The position numbers and the translations under genes were made by a program. The notes beneath the pieces were generated by a model. That model did no database searches, was not told the DNA's origin, and saw only the letters and a program-made list of their open reading frames with translations. Positions 25,855 through 35,161 of a DNA stretch of 64,000 nucleotides are shown piece after piece. Origin of the DNA: Paenibacillus sp. G2S3 (lineage in GTDB: Bacteria > Bacillota > Bacilli > Paenibacillales > Paenibacillaceae); assembly GCF_030123105.1 (NCBI RefSeq), contig NZ_CP126095.1, positions 3,844,001 to 3,908,000 of the forward strand, in the 5' to 3' direction. Every line of letters begins with the position of its first letter. Position 1 is the stretch's first letter.

Positions 25855-27379
25855 GCCGTATAGATTCCTGCGTTGCTGCAACTTCTGCCTGAGCAGAGAG
25901 AACTTCTGTCTCCCGATCTGCCTCATCGAACCACCAGCGATCTTCACCCAATAGCTCCATAGCCGCATCCGGACCATAAGAACCTGAAGCATAAGTGTGA
26001 AGTGGCATAAGCCCCTCTTCCATCGCTTCCTGAATAGGTGTAACCCACTGCCAAGACAGTTCTACTTCTCTCCAGTGAGCGAAGAAGGTAGCATCTCCAC
26101 GAAGTGCATCGAAGATTAGGTTCTCGTAGGCTTCCGGAACATCTGAAGTACCCGCTTCATAAGTAGCGCGGACAGGCTCAAGCTTTCCTTTTTGCAGCTG
26201 ATCTTTCGTGTTAAGTTGTAGCGTTATAGCTTCATTCGGTCCAATCTCGATAATCAGCAAATTCGGTACGTCATTTCCTTTATTCAAGTTATTACTATCA
26301 TTAAACGGTTCTTTAAACTCAATAACAATACGTGTGGATTTCTCCTTCATTCTCTTACCTGTACGAACATAGAAAGGTACATCATTCCAGAGCGGATCAT
26401 CTATAAATAAACGCGCTGCGATAAACGTCTCATTTTGCGAGGATTGGTTAATTCCTGGCTCATTCAAATAACCTATAACAGGGTTCCCTTTGATTTCACC
26501 TTCTGTATATTGTCCACGGACAACATGTTTATTAACCTCATCTTTGCTAATTGGAATGAGATGCTCCATGACGTATATTTTCTTCCCACGGATTTCTTCA
26601 GGTGTACTGCCTTTAGGAAGCTGCATCGCCATCATCATCATCAACTGCAGCATATGGTTCTGGAACATATCACGAAGTGCGCCAGCTTTATCGTAGTAGC
26701 CTGCCCGTTCTTCAACGCCAACAGTCTCACTCGCTGTAATTTGAACATTCGCGATATATCTATTTTTCCACAGCGCTCTTAGCACTGGATTAGAATACTT
26801 CAGAACTTCCAAATTCTGCACCATCGGTTTACCCAAGAAGTGGTCAATCCGGAAGATTTCTTCTTCAGTAAATACAGCATTCAAGCTGTCATTCAGCTCT
26901 CTTGCGGATTTCAAATCTGTGCCAAAAGGCTTCTCAATAATCAGACGCTTCCAGCCTTTCGTGGCACCCAGACCACTAGAGTGAATATTAGCTGCGATTT
27001 CCTTAAAGAACTCAGGACCTACCGACAAATAGAACATCCGATTCTCGGGAATATTGAAAAACTGCTCGCGACGTTTAACGTGATCCAGTAGCTTTAAGTA
27101 ATCTTCTGTATTCCCTACGTCTAGAACGCTATATTCAAAAGCTTCCAAGAACACCTGCAATTGCGGTGAGTCAACGGCTGGTTGTCTAGAAAAAGTCTGT
27201 AAGGATTGCAGTACTTGCTTACGGAAGGCTTCGTTCGAAACTTCTCTTCTTCCTAATCCAATCACGGAAAGAGGACCTGAAATTTGACCATCTAAAAAGA
27301 GGTTATATAGTGCAGGATAGATTTTACGTTTTGCCAAATCTCCTGTAGCGCCGAATAGCACAAATGTTGATGATTCCAC
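25844..27379 (-). CDS. zwf: Glucose-6-phosphate 1-dehydrogenase
   Basis: The enzyme starts the oxidative pentose phosphate pathway. It has 511 residues if translation begins at the GTG at 27379. The ATG at 27385 lies only two bases after AGGAGG, too close to be used efficiently, while the GTG is seven bases away. The nucleotide-binding motif FVLFGATGDLAKRK is at the N-terminus, the substrate Lys region EKPFGTDLKSARELN near 150, and the active-site RIDHFLGKPMVQNL near 180. The C-terminus has an extra acidic stretch after DRWWFDEADRE. It is the first gene of a zwf-gnd unit with its own strong promoter. Confidence 0.95.
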   Translation of the reverse strand: MESSTFVLFGATGDLAKRKIYPALYNLFLDGQISGPLSVIGLGRREVSNEAFRKQVLQSLQTFSRQPAVDSPQLQVFLEAFEYSVLDVGNTEDYLKLLDHVKRREQFFNIPENRMFYLSVGPEFFKEIAANIHSSGLGATKGWKRLIIEKPFGTDLKSARELNDSLNAVFTEEEIFRIDHFLGKPMVQNLEVLKYSNPVLRALWKNRYIANVQITASETVGVEERAGYYDKAGALRDMFQNHMLQLMMMMAMQLPKGSTPEEIRGKKIYVMEHLIPISKDEVNKHVVRGQYTEGEIKGNPVIGYLNEPGINQSSQNETFIAARLFIDDPLWNDVPFYVRTGKRMKEKSTRIVIEFKEPFNDSNNLNKGNDVPNLLIIEIGPNEAITLQLNTKDQLQKGKLEPVRATYEAGTSDVPEAYENLIFDALRGDATFFAHWREVELSWQWVTPIQEAMEEGLMPLHTYASGSYGPDAAMELLGEDRWWFDEADRETEVLSAQAEVAATQESIRPGA

Positions 27380-27449
27380 TTTCATTCCTCCTGTTGTTAT
27401 ACATTATTTATATACTTACTTTTAATTACTAACATACTCAGTAGAATCA

Positions 27450-27478
27450 ATCATACGACTGATATTTTCATACGTCAA
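27450..27478 (-). promoter_or_regulatory. Sigma-A promoter of zwf
   Basis: On the minus strand TTGACG (27473-27478), a 17-base spacer and TATGAT (27450-27455), about 65 bases before the start codon. Confidence 0.75.
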
Positions 27479-27896
27479 CCTCATTTCGACATTTACGAAA
27501 AGTTATTATTTTCACAAAGCTAACAATTGGTAATTATGATTAATGTCACAAAGAAAATCTTATTGGATTATTCGTATTAAATTACTCGGGTATTCTCGTT
27601 AATTAAAGGATAATCTCAATCCCAGCAAGGATTTAACGAATCTGAATCCACTCACTCCGATTTAAGAATCATCACAACAGCCAATTTGTTACCAGAATAA
27701 AATTTCCAGTCGCCACCTTTACTCGTTCTCCCTCGTATCTCCAAACTAACTTAAAGGAATTGAGCATTTTAGAATGGACGACATCGATATAACATTACAA
27801 TTTGATCTCTATATTTAATCTCAACTTGAATTTTTAAGCATAAAAAAGGTCATCTTCGAGGAAGATTATCAGAGAACGTTTCGGAGGGGTTAGTGC

Positions 27897-28085
27897 AGAC
27901 AACTTTGATGGCATATCGCAGACTACCTTCATTGTGATAATACAGACTACTTCGATGGCATGATTGTAGACTACCTCCATTGTGATAATACAGACTACTT
28001 CGATGGCATGATCATAGACGACCTTGTTGGCGTTATCACTGAATTTTCTATGGGATATCGAAGATTACGTCGTTGGCGTATCACA
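27897..28085. repeat. 24-bp tandem repeat with 48-bp higher order
   Basis: Units beginning AGACTAC start at 27897, 27920, 27944, 27968, 27992, 28016 and, after one degenerate unit, 28062. Two alternating types exist, one containing TTCGATGGCATGAT and one containing CATTGTGATAATAC, so the best identity is at a 48-base period (27920-27967 and 27968-28015 differ at a few positions). The first unit is one base short, which breaks any long reading frame. Confidence 0.85.
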
Positions 28086-28261
28086 CTTTTGGGTATCTGT
28101 AACTTGCTAAGCATATGGAATGACCTTGGAGTCTGCTATGTGTGCCGATGTGGGTGTCTTCGAAGTTTGCTTGGAGTGTGCATGGAGAATTTCTTAAAAG
28201 TCCGCTTAGAGCGCATTAAGTATTACTTGGAGTAACATTATGTTTACCCGCACAGCCAAGC

Positions 28262-29300
28262 CGAGATTGGATGGGACTCAGGAGACCTTACTTCGAGTGA
28301 TGCATCCTCTCCTGCCGAAGATCTATGGCCTACCTTGGCTGGATCGGACTCAGGAGACCTTATTTCGGTGATTTAGGCCATTTCGTCATGCTATCGGTCT
28401 CAGATGCAGCTATTTACTCAAAACCACTCCACTTTAGAGCAAAAACATGGCAATAAGAGCTATACAGTCCGATTTTACTCAAAAATACGCCAAATAGACC
28501 AAATAGCTGCTATACAGTCCGTTTCGTCACCGCCTGCTGATCGCCTTGGCTGGATCGGACTCAGGTACTCTTATTTCGGTGATGCATACTCTCTGCCGAA
28601 GATACATGTCCTGCCATGACTGAATCGGACTCAGGAGACCTTATTTCGGTGATTTAGGCCATTTCGCCATGCTATCGGACTCAGGTGCAGCTATTTACTC
28701 AAAAGCACTCCACTTTGGAGCAAAAACTTGGCAATAAGAGCTATACAGTCCGATTTTAATCAAAAATACGCCAAATAGAGCAAATAGCTGCTATACAGTC
28801 CGTTTCGTCACCGCCTGCTGATCTTCTTAGCAGGATCGGACTCAGATGCTCTTATTTCGGTGATGCACCCTCTCCTGCCGAAGATCTATGGCCTACCTTG
28901 GTTGGATCGGACTCAGGAGACCTTATTTCGGTGATTTAGGCCATTTCGCCATGCTATCGGACTGAGGTGCAGCTATTTACTCAAAAGCACTCCACTTTAG
29001 AGCAAAAACTTGGCAATAAGAGCTATACAGTCCGATTTTACTCAAAAATACGCCAAATAGAGCAAATAGCTGCTATACAGTCCGTTTCGTCACCGCCTGC
29101 TGATCTCCTTGGTTGGATCGGACTCAGGCGCAGCTATTTACTCAAAACCACTCCACTTTGGAGCAAAAACATGGCAATAAGAGCTATACAGTCCGATTTT
29201 ACTCAAAAATACGCCAAATTGAGTAAATAGCTGCAATACAGTCCGTTTCGTCACCGCCTGCTGATCTCCTTGACTGGATCGGACTCAGCAGTCCTTATTC
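28262..29300. repeat. Array of palindromic, REP/MITE-like intergenic units
   Basis: A core of about 127 bases occurs four times; its GCAGCTATTTACTC segments begin at 28406, 28687, 28969 and 29130. The first three cores are separated by a conserved spacer of about 140 bases that contains CTTATTTCGGTGAT, GCCGAAGAT and repeated ATCGGACTCAG, giving a period of 281-282 bases; the last two cores are 161 bases apart and lack most of the spacer. Each core starts and ends with inverted copies of CGGACT and GCAGCTATTTACTC, and each is followed by TTTCGTCACCGCCTGCTGATC. Confidence 0.85.
29119..29245. repeat. Best-preserved palindromic core of the array
   Basis: CGGACT (29119-29124) and GCAGCTATTTACTCAA (29130-29145) are mirrored by TTGAGTAAATAGCTGC (29219-29234) and AGTCCG (29240-29245), with five unpaired bases at the same place in both arms. 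Between them lies a small CTCCA/TGGAG hairpin and an internal copy of CAGTCCG. Other copies have one or two arm mismatches. Confidence 0.85.
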
Positions 29301-29357
29301 TATGATTGTGACCCACTCATATCGGACGATTACCGCACTAGCTCACCACGCCTATTG

Positions 29358-29386
29358 TTTAAAGCCGGTATTTTAAGTGTTATAAT
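29358..29386 (+). promoter_or_regulatory. Promoter of the aldolase gene
   Basis: TTTAAA (29358-29363), a 17-base spacer and TATAAT (29381-29386) preceded by TGT, an extended -10. Confidence 0.7.
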
Positions 29387-29436
29387 TAAAGACGCATGAA
29401 TTTCCATTCAGTTTACGAAAGGAAGGAGATTTTTTC

Positions 29437-30324
29437 ATGAATATGAAACAATGGGATCGAATTCGGACGGGACAGGGTTTTATAGCTGCCTTGGACCAAA
29501 GTGGTGGAAGTACACCAAAAGCGCTGCTACAATATGGCGTTACAGAGGACAGTTATTCCAATGAAGATCAAATGTATGAGTTGGTTCACGAGATGAGAAC
29601 ACGCATTATCAAGAGCCCTGCATTTGATTCGAAGTATATACTGGGTGCAATCTTATTCGAAAACACAATGGACCGTCTCATTGACGGGAAATATACTGCT
29701 GATTATCTGTGGGAGGAAAAAGGCATTGTGCCATTTCTGAAAATCGATAAAGGACTTGCTGATCCAGAAGACGGGGTACAGCTCATGAAGCCAATTCCCG
29801 GCTTAAGTGATCTTCTGCAGCGGGCCAACGAACGAAATATTTTCGGGACGAAAATGCGCTCGGTGATTAAAGAGGCCAATCCTTCCGGCATCAAAAAAGT
29901 GGTTGAACAGCAGTTTGAAGTCGGTAAGCAAATTTTAGAAGCGGGACTGGTTCCGATTATCGAACCTGAGGTCGATATCCACTCTGCGGATAAAACAGCA
30001 TCGGAAAAGCTATTAAAAGAAGAACTTTCAGCTCAATTGTCTAAGCTGGGCAAAGACGTGAAGGTCATGCTGAAGCTCTCCATACCCACGGAGGATAACT
30101 TCTACCTAGAATTAATGGATGATCCTCACGTTTTACGAATTGTCGCTTTGTCCGGCGGTTACACACAAGCTGAAGCCAACGATAAGCTCGCCCATAATCA
30201 GGGCTTGATCGCCAGCTTCTCGCGTGCTTTATCGCAAGGACTAAGCGCCGGGCAATCAAACGAAGAGTTTAACGCGCTCCTCTCCAAATCTGTAGTAGCG
30301 ATATATGCTGCCTCTATTCAATAA
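29437..30324 (+). CDS. fda: Fructose-bisphosphate aldolase class I
   Basis: The 295-residue Schiff-base aldolase interconverts fructose 1,6-bisphosphate and two triose phosphates. The N-terminal [16 protein letters not shown], then [15 protein letters not shown] and [23 protein letters not shown] are characteristic of the bacterial class I family known from Staphylococcus. The Schiff-base Lys is probably in [10 protein letters not shown] (about 208-217), and [11 protein letters not shown] supplies the acidic active-site residues. The start ATG has GGAAGGAG upstream. It is a single gene with its own promoter and a strong terminator. Confidence 0.92.
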   Translation: MNMKQWDRIRTGQGFIAALDQSGGSTPKALLQYGVTEDSYSNEDQMYELVHEMRTRIIKSPAFDSKYILGAILFENTMDRLIDGKYTADYLWEEKGIVPFLKIDKGLADPEDGVQLMKPIPGLSDLLQRANERNIFGTKMRSVIKEANPSGIKKVVEQQFEVGKQILEAGLVPIIEPEVDIHSADKTASEKLLKEELSAQLSKLGKDVKVMLKLSIPTEDNFYLELMDDPHVLRIVALSGGYTQAEANDKLAHNQGLIASFSRALSQGLSAGQSNEEFNALLSKSVVAIYAASIQ

Positions 30325-30358
30325 GCAGCTCTTCTCTTCGTGAAGATGCCAGACACAT

Positions 30359-30411
30359 AAAAGGGCTGTTTCCCTAACAGGTAAATACCTGTCGGGAAAC
30401 AGCCCTTTTTA
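30359..30411. terminator. Strong bidirectional terminator
   Basis: AAAAGGGCTGTTTCCC and GGGAAACAGCCCTTTTT form a perfect stem with an additional ACAGGTA/TACCTGT stem in the loop. It ends the aldolase gene and, from the other side, the SLH-DUF2252 gene. Confidence 0.92.
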
Positions 30412-30419
30412 ATTTGGTT

Positions 30420-33400
30420 TTACTTTTTTAAAGCTAGTGCTCTAAGAATAATAGTTGCTGCTTCAGCACGAGTAGTACTGCCTTGTGGCTTCAATGTACC
30501 ATCTGTATAACCCTTAAGAATTCCCTCAGCTATAGCTGCCCCCAGTGCAGAACGAGCCCAGGTGGAGACCTTGACGCTGTCCGAGAAGTTCATGCTCATA
30601 TCTGCTTCTGCGAGCTGCGCTACGCGAACGACAATTGCAGCTACCTGTTCACGAGTAACCATTTCATCTGGTCCGAAGTTGCCATCGTTATAGCCATTAA
30701 CAACTCCGAGTGCTGCCGCTGTTGCAATGGCTTCATTAGCCCAATGTGTCTTAGTGTCGCCAAACACTTTGCCGACTTCAGCCTGAAGCTGGAAGGCTTT
30801 GACGATTATCGTTACGAATTCGGCTCTTGTAATCTTGCTATCTGGTTTAAAAACATTATCTGGATAGCCATTAATCGCACCGAGTTTAACCAGATCTCTG
30901 ATGCTCGCTTCAGCCCAATGTCCCTTGATATCAACAAAATCCACATCCGGTAAAGAAGTCGGAGCCACTGTTTTATCAGAGACCAGAACGGCAAATTTCG
31001 TGAAATGTGTAACTGTTCCCGACACTGTTCCACTTTCCTGATCCACTTGTAGATTATCCAGCTGTACCCACTTTTTCGTCTGCTCGTTCAACCAATACAA
31101 ACCTACAATGGACTTGTTAAGGTCCACTTTTGTCTTGTCAAAAGGCAGTGTAATCGTGATCGCCTTAGCAAAATCACCTTCCTTATTTTTGATGATCTCA
31201 TAAATATCACCCAGCAATTTCAATTCACCTTCGGTGAAAAGACTCGAAGTATTGCTTAGTTTAGTTACATTTATGGCAATCCCGCTATCCATTGCTCCTG
31301 CCGGAACATTAATTTTGACTCCGTTCAAAGACAATACGCCACCGTTTACAGTAACTGTTCCGCGATTGATCGGAGGACTAACCTGATTCGTCCCTCCTGT
31401 CGAGGTCGATGGATTAGAAGACTCCGTTGGTTGCGTTGTAGCAGCTTCAGCTCTCGTCACAGTCACAGTGTAGGTCTTGCCAATACCGTTTGATGATGTT
31501 ACTACAATCGGAATGACATTGCTGCCAACATTCAAACTAATCGTCCCACTTGTTTGCCCGTTCACTGCCGGAGTACCGTTAACGGTGAAAGAAGCAGAAC
31601 TGTCATATACACTTGCTGTTACAGTAATACCCGCTACTTCATTGTTCACTTTAGAAGTATAGTCAGTTAACTCAGGGTTAAAGGCTGGGGTCAGTGTGCC
31701 GTTAGATAGCGACAAAGCACTTAATTCCGTGTCATGATTGGCTGCTTCCTCAGCACCTCTGTTAACGTCTATCGTGTAAGTTTTACTGGAACCATCGACC
31801 GCAGTCACCACAACCGGAATTTTGTTGCTTCCAACCTTCAGATTGATCATGTCGCTTGGCTGGCTGCTGATGGACAGATTACCATTCACCGTAAGTGTAG
31901 CCGAGCTATCGTATACACTTGCTGTTACGATAATTCCTGCTACTTTATTGTCCACATTTGCCGAATACTCGGTGATTTCGGACGCAAATGCAGGGTTCAG
32001 CGAGCCGCTAGACAATGTCAGAGCACTCAAATCTGTACTGCCACTCACTTCTCCTGTGGCAGATCTTGTCACGATCACAGTATAGGTCTTGGTAGAGCCG
32101 TCTCGTGCCGTCACCGTGAACGGTATTTCATTTGCTCCAACAGACAGCTCAAATGATATTCCGGTTCCGTTGGCATAGGATTGTCCTTGGGCGGTCAACT
32201 CCGCTTTGGCATCAGTAGCCCTCGCTGTGAGTTCAATAGTGTCAACGGAGTGATCTACCTTAACTGCATACTGTGTGACCTTAGCATCGAATGACGGAGT
32301 TAAAGTGCCTGTCTGAACAGTCAAATCATCTAACGTCGAGACATCAATCAGCTTTCCAGCCAGCATATCACTTTGGACTAGTGCAAAATCTGCTACCACC
32401 TGATGTGAATAATCTTCGGCAGCATTCAGAATAAAGTTCTTAAGATCACTCCATACAGGAAGTACATCCGTTACAAAACGCTCTTCAAATTTGTAGTTCA
32501 ATGTTTCAGATACTTTGTCCAGACGAGAATCCGTATAAGCATAAGCTTTTGCTGCATCTATTATATATTGCTCTAACTCATCTTTATTTTTGAATGGCTT
32601 ATCCGTGTAATCCCCTTTAAAAGGTGACACTTCCCGAATCAGGTAAGAACGGTTCGAAGCTTCGACTACACCCAGATAAACATCAGGGTCTACCGCTGTC
32701 TTGATATACGCATCTTTGGATATGTATGCGCTGGTGTTCTGCTCCTTCACATCAAGCAGGATATCATCCGTGTGAGCCCCACTTCGGCCTTCGATCAGCA
32801 CATTGTAGCGCTCAACACCGATGCTGCCAATCCCTTGGTGAATGCGGCGCACGATATCCTTGATAGTAAAATAAGCATCAAATTGCTCGTTGCTTAGGTT
32901 CGGAAAATCCCCTCTAACCTGAGCCTTGTAATTTTCCCAATCTGCGCGCAAAGATGTCTTTTCAGCTTCCGTCGCGAGTTCAAACTTATCCGAATTGGCG
33001 GCTATGTTGAGTTTTCCATTCAACGCGCGTTTACCCAGCAATTTTTGCAGCGCCTCAGCGTAAGACACCTTCGAGACACCGTCCATTACGTTTTTGGTAT
33101 AGGCCGTGACATTGTTTTTGGTCAGCTTGGTGGTTTTCTTACTATTGTCGTTATTGATTTCAATTAATGTATCTTTATACGTTTCCAAAAATTTTGCCGA
33201 GACCTCACGGAAATCAGCATCCTGCAAATTGGAGATACCTGAGCTGTCTTTATCGTATTTCACGATATAAACACTCGTAACAAAACGTAGCAAATCGTTA
33301 TAGAAGCTTCCAATTCCCGCAGAGTCCACATCATTCAGACTAAATACCATTGTTTCAGTGCTGTCATTAAAAGTTCCTACATTCTGAATATGGGCATCAC

Positions 33401-35075
33401 CTTGCGTGTAGGTTAGAATATCCTTGTCTTTCCACCCTGCGATAATCGAGTCTGGAGATGGAATGAGATGCTTCGCCTGATCGGACTTAAACAATGAATT
33501 CGTACCACGTAAAAAGGTGTAAGCATTAGCTCCCATCGCATTACTTCCATATTTATATTCCTTGGTGACAGGATCATTAAACCCGGTATTGTCCGCTATA
33601 ATTCTTTGCTCAACCACTTGCCTCCGAGCTTCGTCAGAACGAATAGGTTGACTATAACGCAGTAAAGAGATTCCGATAGCATCGGATTCTACCCACCCGC
33701 CATCCTGCACAGCTTGTGGCTTCAAGGTCACATTAAGCGGCACAGTATTCATAACAGCTGATGTTGCTGTACCGGAAATGGAAATAGTGATCGTATTACT
33801 GCTGCTTTGTCCTTCAGCCGTAATCTTCCAATCTCCTGCCGGAAGTCCAGCCACGCTATAAGCATTTGCATTTAGGGTGCCATCAACAGCAACCCCCGCG
33901 TTAAGTTTCAACCGTAGAAGTGCATTCATAGCCTTTGCGCTGCTCATTTGTATCGTGGAGGAATCCGGAACGCCTATGATTTTATTGGAAGGTGTATACT
34001 TGGCCAGCGTCACTATATTCGTCTTTTGATAAACAGTCACTGGTTCGGTTGGCTTATTGACTTGATTCCACGCTCCAAGAAGAATATTAAACGTAAGATT
34101 GGCATCAGACTCTATATTTCCAGAGCCATCTCCAGTAATCGTAATTGTGATTTGATCACCACTAGCTGCTGCCGTTGCAGATAAACCTGCTGGAAGACCA
34201 ACTACGTTGAAATCAGCTGAAGCCCATGCTCCTTGTTTTAGAACAGCGTTGAAGGCTTTCAATATAATAGTATTATGATCTGAATCCACGGCTGAGCCGG
34301 ACTTCATCAGTAGAGTCTGATTATTTTCCAAAAAGGCATAAGCCGCTGGGCTGCTGGAATTACGAGCCTTTGCACCTTTGACTTTTTCAAAGTCTTTTCC
34401 ATTATTCTTCGTATCCCAATTGTTCCCGCTATTCGGGAAGGCTGCCGAAGTCAGGTTGGTCCCGGGCTCCAATGGATCGAACACCAAGCGCTGCATTGTA
34501 TTTTGCTTGCCAGCCTGCGGTGCTGGACTTCCCCAAAAGGCATCCACTGCATCATACCCGACAAAATCCACAACATGATCCTTTAGCGAATCTTTCATCG
34601 GGTCATTGTCGGTCAATTTTTGGTTCGTATTCAGTAGGGCCAGTTTACCGCTGTTATTCCCTAGTTTAAAAGAACCCTCAGCCGCATCCGCTTGCGGCAA
34701 TTCTGCTCCGACACTTCCGTTGCTGCCAAGCGCAATCAAATAATAACCGTATGCAGGAATTTGGGCTGTCGGTGCACCTAAATTCGCTATCTTCCAGTTG
34801 TTTTTCTGGTTATCAGCGAATTGTATGGACCAACCGTTTAGTGAAACAGGCTTCGACGTAGGATTAAATAATTCAACAAAGTCGCTAGAGTACACGTCGA
34901 GAACATCGTCTTTTTTCCCTCCATAAAAATGGCTAATTACTATGTTCTCCGCCAGATTATCGGTGTTCGCCGAAACTGCCGCTGCATAGCCTGTCCCTAC
35001 CAGAACCCATAAGGATTGCACAAGCATTACTGTCACAAGGGCGACTGAGATCGAGCGCTGAACTATTTTTTTCAA
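30420..35075 (-). CDS. Surface protein: lamin-tail, DUF2252 domain, cadherin-like repeats, three SLH domains
   Basis: This exported protein has about 1551 residues. The likely start is the TTG at 35075, nine bases after AGAGGGG; the ATG at 35096 has no ribosome-binding site. A signal peptide (KKIVQRS, then a hydrophobic run, then TGYAAA) leads in. A lamin-tail-like domain (about 45-185, DFVELFNPTSKPVSLNGWS) and two beta-sandwich repeats (about 250-470) follow. About 485-905 match DUF2252: NAYTFLRGTNSLFK, TQGDAHIQNVGTF, FSLNDVDSAGIGSF, DILLDVKEQNTSAY. Three cadherin-like beta-sandwich repeats cover 915-1210, a ZU5-like segment 1250-1365, and three SLH domains 1375-1551, each starting F-x-D and containing GYxDGxFxP-like and TRAE motifs. 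SLH domains bind pyruvylated wall polymer. A TATAAT at 35112-35117 (minus strand) may be the -10 box. Confidence 0.85.
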   Translation of the reverse strand: MKKIVQRSISVALVTVMLVQSLWVLVGTGYAAAVSANTDNLAENIVISHFYGGKKDDVLDVYSSDFVELFNPTSKPVSLNGWSIQFADNQKNNWKIANLGAPTAQIPAYGYYLIALGSNGSVGAELPQADAAEGSFKLGNNSGKLALLNTNQKLTDNDPMKDSLKDHVVDFVGYDAVDAFWGSPAPQAGKQNTMQRLVFDPLEPGTNLTSAAFPNSGNNWDTKNNGKDFEKVKGAKARNSSSPAAYAFLENNQTLLMKSGSAVDSDHNTIILKAFNAVLKQGAWASADFNVVGLPAGLSATAAASGDQITITITGDGSGNIESDANLTFNILLGAWNQVNKPTEPVTVYQKTNIVTLAKYTPSNKIIGVPDSSTIQMSSAKAMNALLRLKLNAGVAVDGTLNANAYSVAGLPAGDWKITAEGQSSSNTITISISGTATSAVMNTVPLNVTLKPQAVQDGGWVESDAIGISLLRYSQPIRSDEARRQVVEQRIIADNTGFNDPVTKEYKYGSNAMGANAYTFLRGTNSLFKSDQAKHLIPSPDSIIAGWKDKDILTYTQGDAHIQNVGTFNDSTETMVFSLNDVDSAGIGSFYNDLLRFVTSVYIVKYDKDSSGISNLQDADFREVSAKFLETYKDTLIEINNDNSKKTTKLTKNNVTAYTKNVMDGVSKVSYAEALQKLLGKRALNGKLNIAANSDKFELATEAEKTSLRADWENYKAQVRGDFPNLSNEQFDAYFTIKDIVRRIHQGIGSIGVERYNVLIEGRSGAHTDDILLDVKEQNTSAYISKDAYIKTAVDPDVYLGVVEASNRSYLIREVSPFKGDYTDKPFKNKDELEQYIIDAAKAYAYTDSRLDKVSETLNYKFEERFVTDVLPVWSDLKNFILNAAEDYSHQVVADFALVQSDMLAGKLIDVSTLDDLTVQTGTLTPSFDAKVTQYAVKVDHSVDTIELTARATDAKAELTAQGQSYANGTGISFELSVGANEIPFTVTARDGSTKTYTVIVTRSATGEVSGSTDLSALTLSSGSLNPAFASEITEYSANVDNKVAGIIVTASVYDSSATLTVNGNLSISSQPSDMINLKVGSNKIPVVVTAVDGSSKTYTIDVNRGAEEAANHDTELSALSLSNGTLTPAFNPELTDYTSKVNNEVAGITVTASVYDSSASFTVNGTPAVNGQTSGTISLNVGSNVIPIVVTSSNGIGKTYTVTVTRAEAATTQPTESSNPSTSTGGTNQVSPPINRGTVTVNGGVLSLNGVKINVPAGAMDSGIAINVTKLSNTSSLFTEGELKLLGDIYEIIKNKEGDFAKAITITLPFDKTKVDLNKSIVGLYWLNEQTKKWVQLDNLQVDQESGTVSGTVTHFTKFAVLVSDKTVAPTSLPDVDFVDIKGHWAEASIRDLVKLGAINGYPDNVFKPDSKITRAEFVTIIVKAFQLQAEVGKVFGDTKTHWANEAIATAAALGVVNGYNDGNFGPDEMVTREQVAAIVVRVAQLAEADMSMNFSDSVKVSTWARSALGAAIAEGILKGYTDGTLKPQGSTTRAEAATIILRALALKK

Positions 35076-35161
35076 ATTGATAGACCCCTCTCCCATTTCA
35101 AAATTCAGATCATTATATCAACTGAATGTCATAGGAAAGTAAACTGAACTGCAGGATTAGA

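Larger units (their letters stand above)
27479..29357. other. Two-kilobase gene-free region with repeat arrays
   Basis: Between the zwf promoter and the aldolase promoter there is no convincing gene. Bases 27480-27890 are unique AT-rich sequence. A 24-bp tandem repeat occupies 27897-28085, a transitional stretch with loose GTGTGC/CTTGGAGT repeats follows to about 28250, and an array of large palindromic units fills 28262-29300. Short open frames here (up to 91 codons) are made of the repeat sequence and lack ribosome-binding sites. Confidence 0.75.

Noticed and set aside
27840..27880. Possible riboswitch or attenuator (ATCTTC/GAAGAT hairpin).
   Set aside because: The stem is short, there is no conserved riboswitch core, and no gene follows within reach.
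27960..28235. Open frame of 91 codons on the plus strand.
   Set aside because: It is built from the 24-bp tandem repeat plus low-complexity sequence, has no ribosome-binding site, and a 23-base unit breaks the frame upstream.
28404..29230. Open frames of 71 and 87 codons inside the palindromic array.
   Set aside because: Both are the same repeat sequence read in one frame, without ribosome-binding sites; a product of the repeats and not genes.
27897..29300. CRISPR array.
   Set aside because: Repeat and spacer parts are both conserved, the period is 24 or about 281 bases, and there are no unique spacers of equal length or cas genes.
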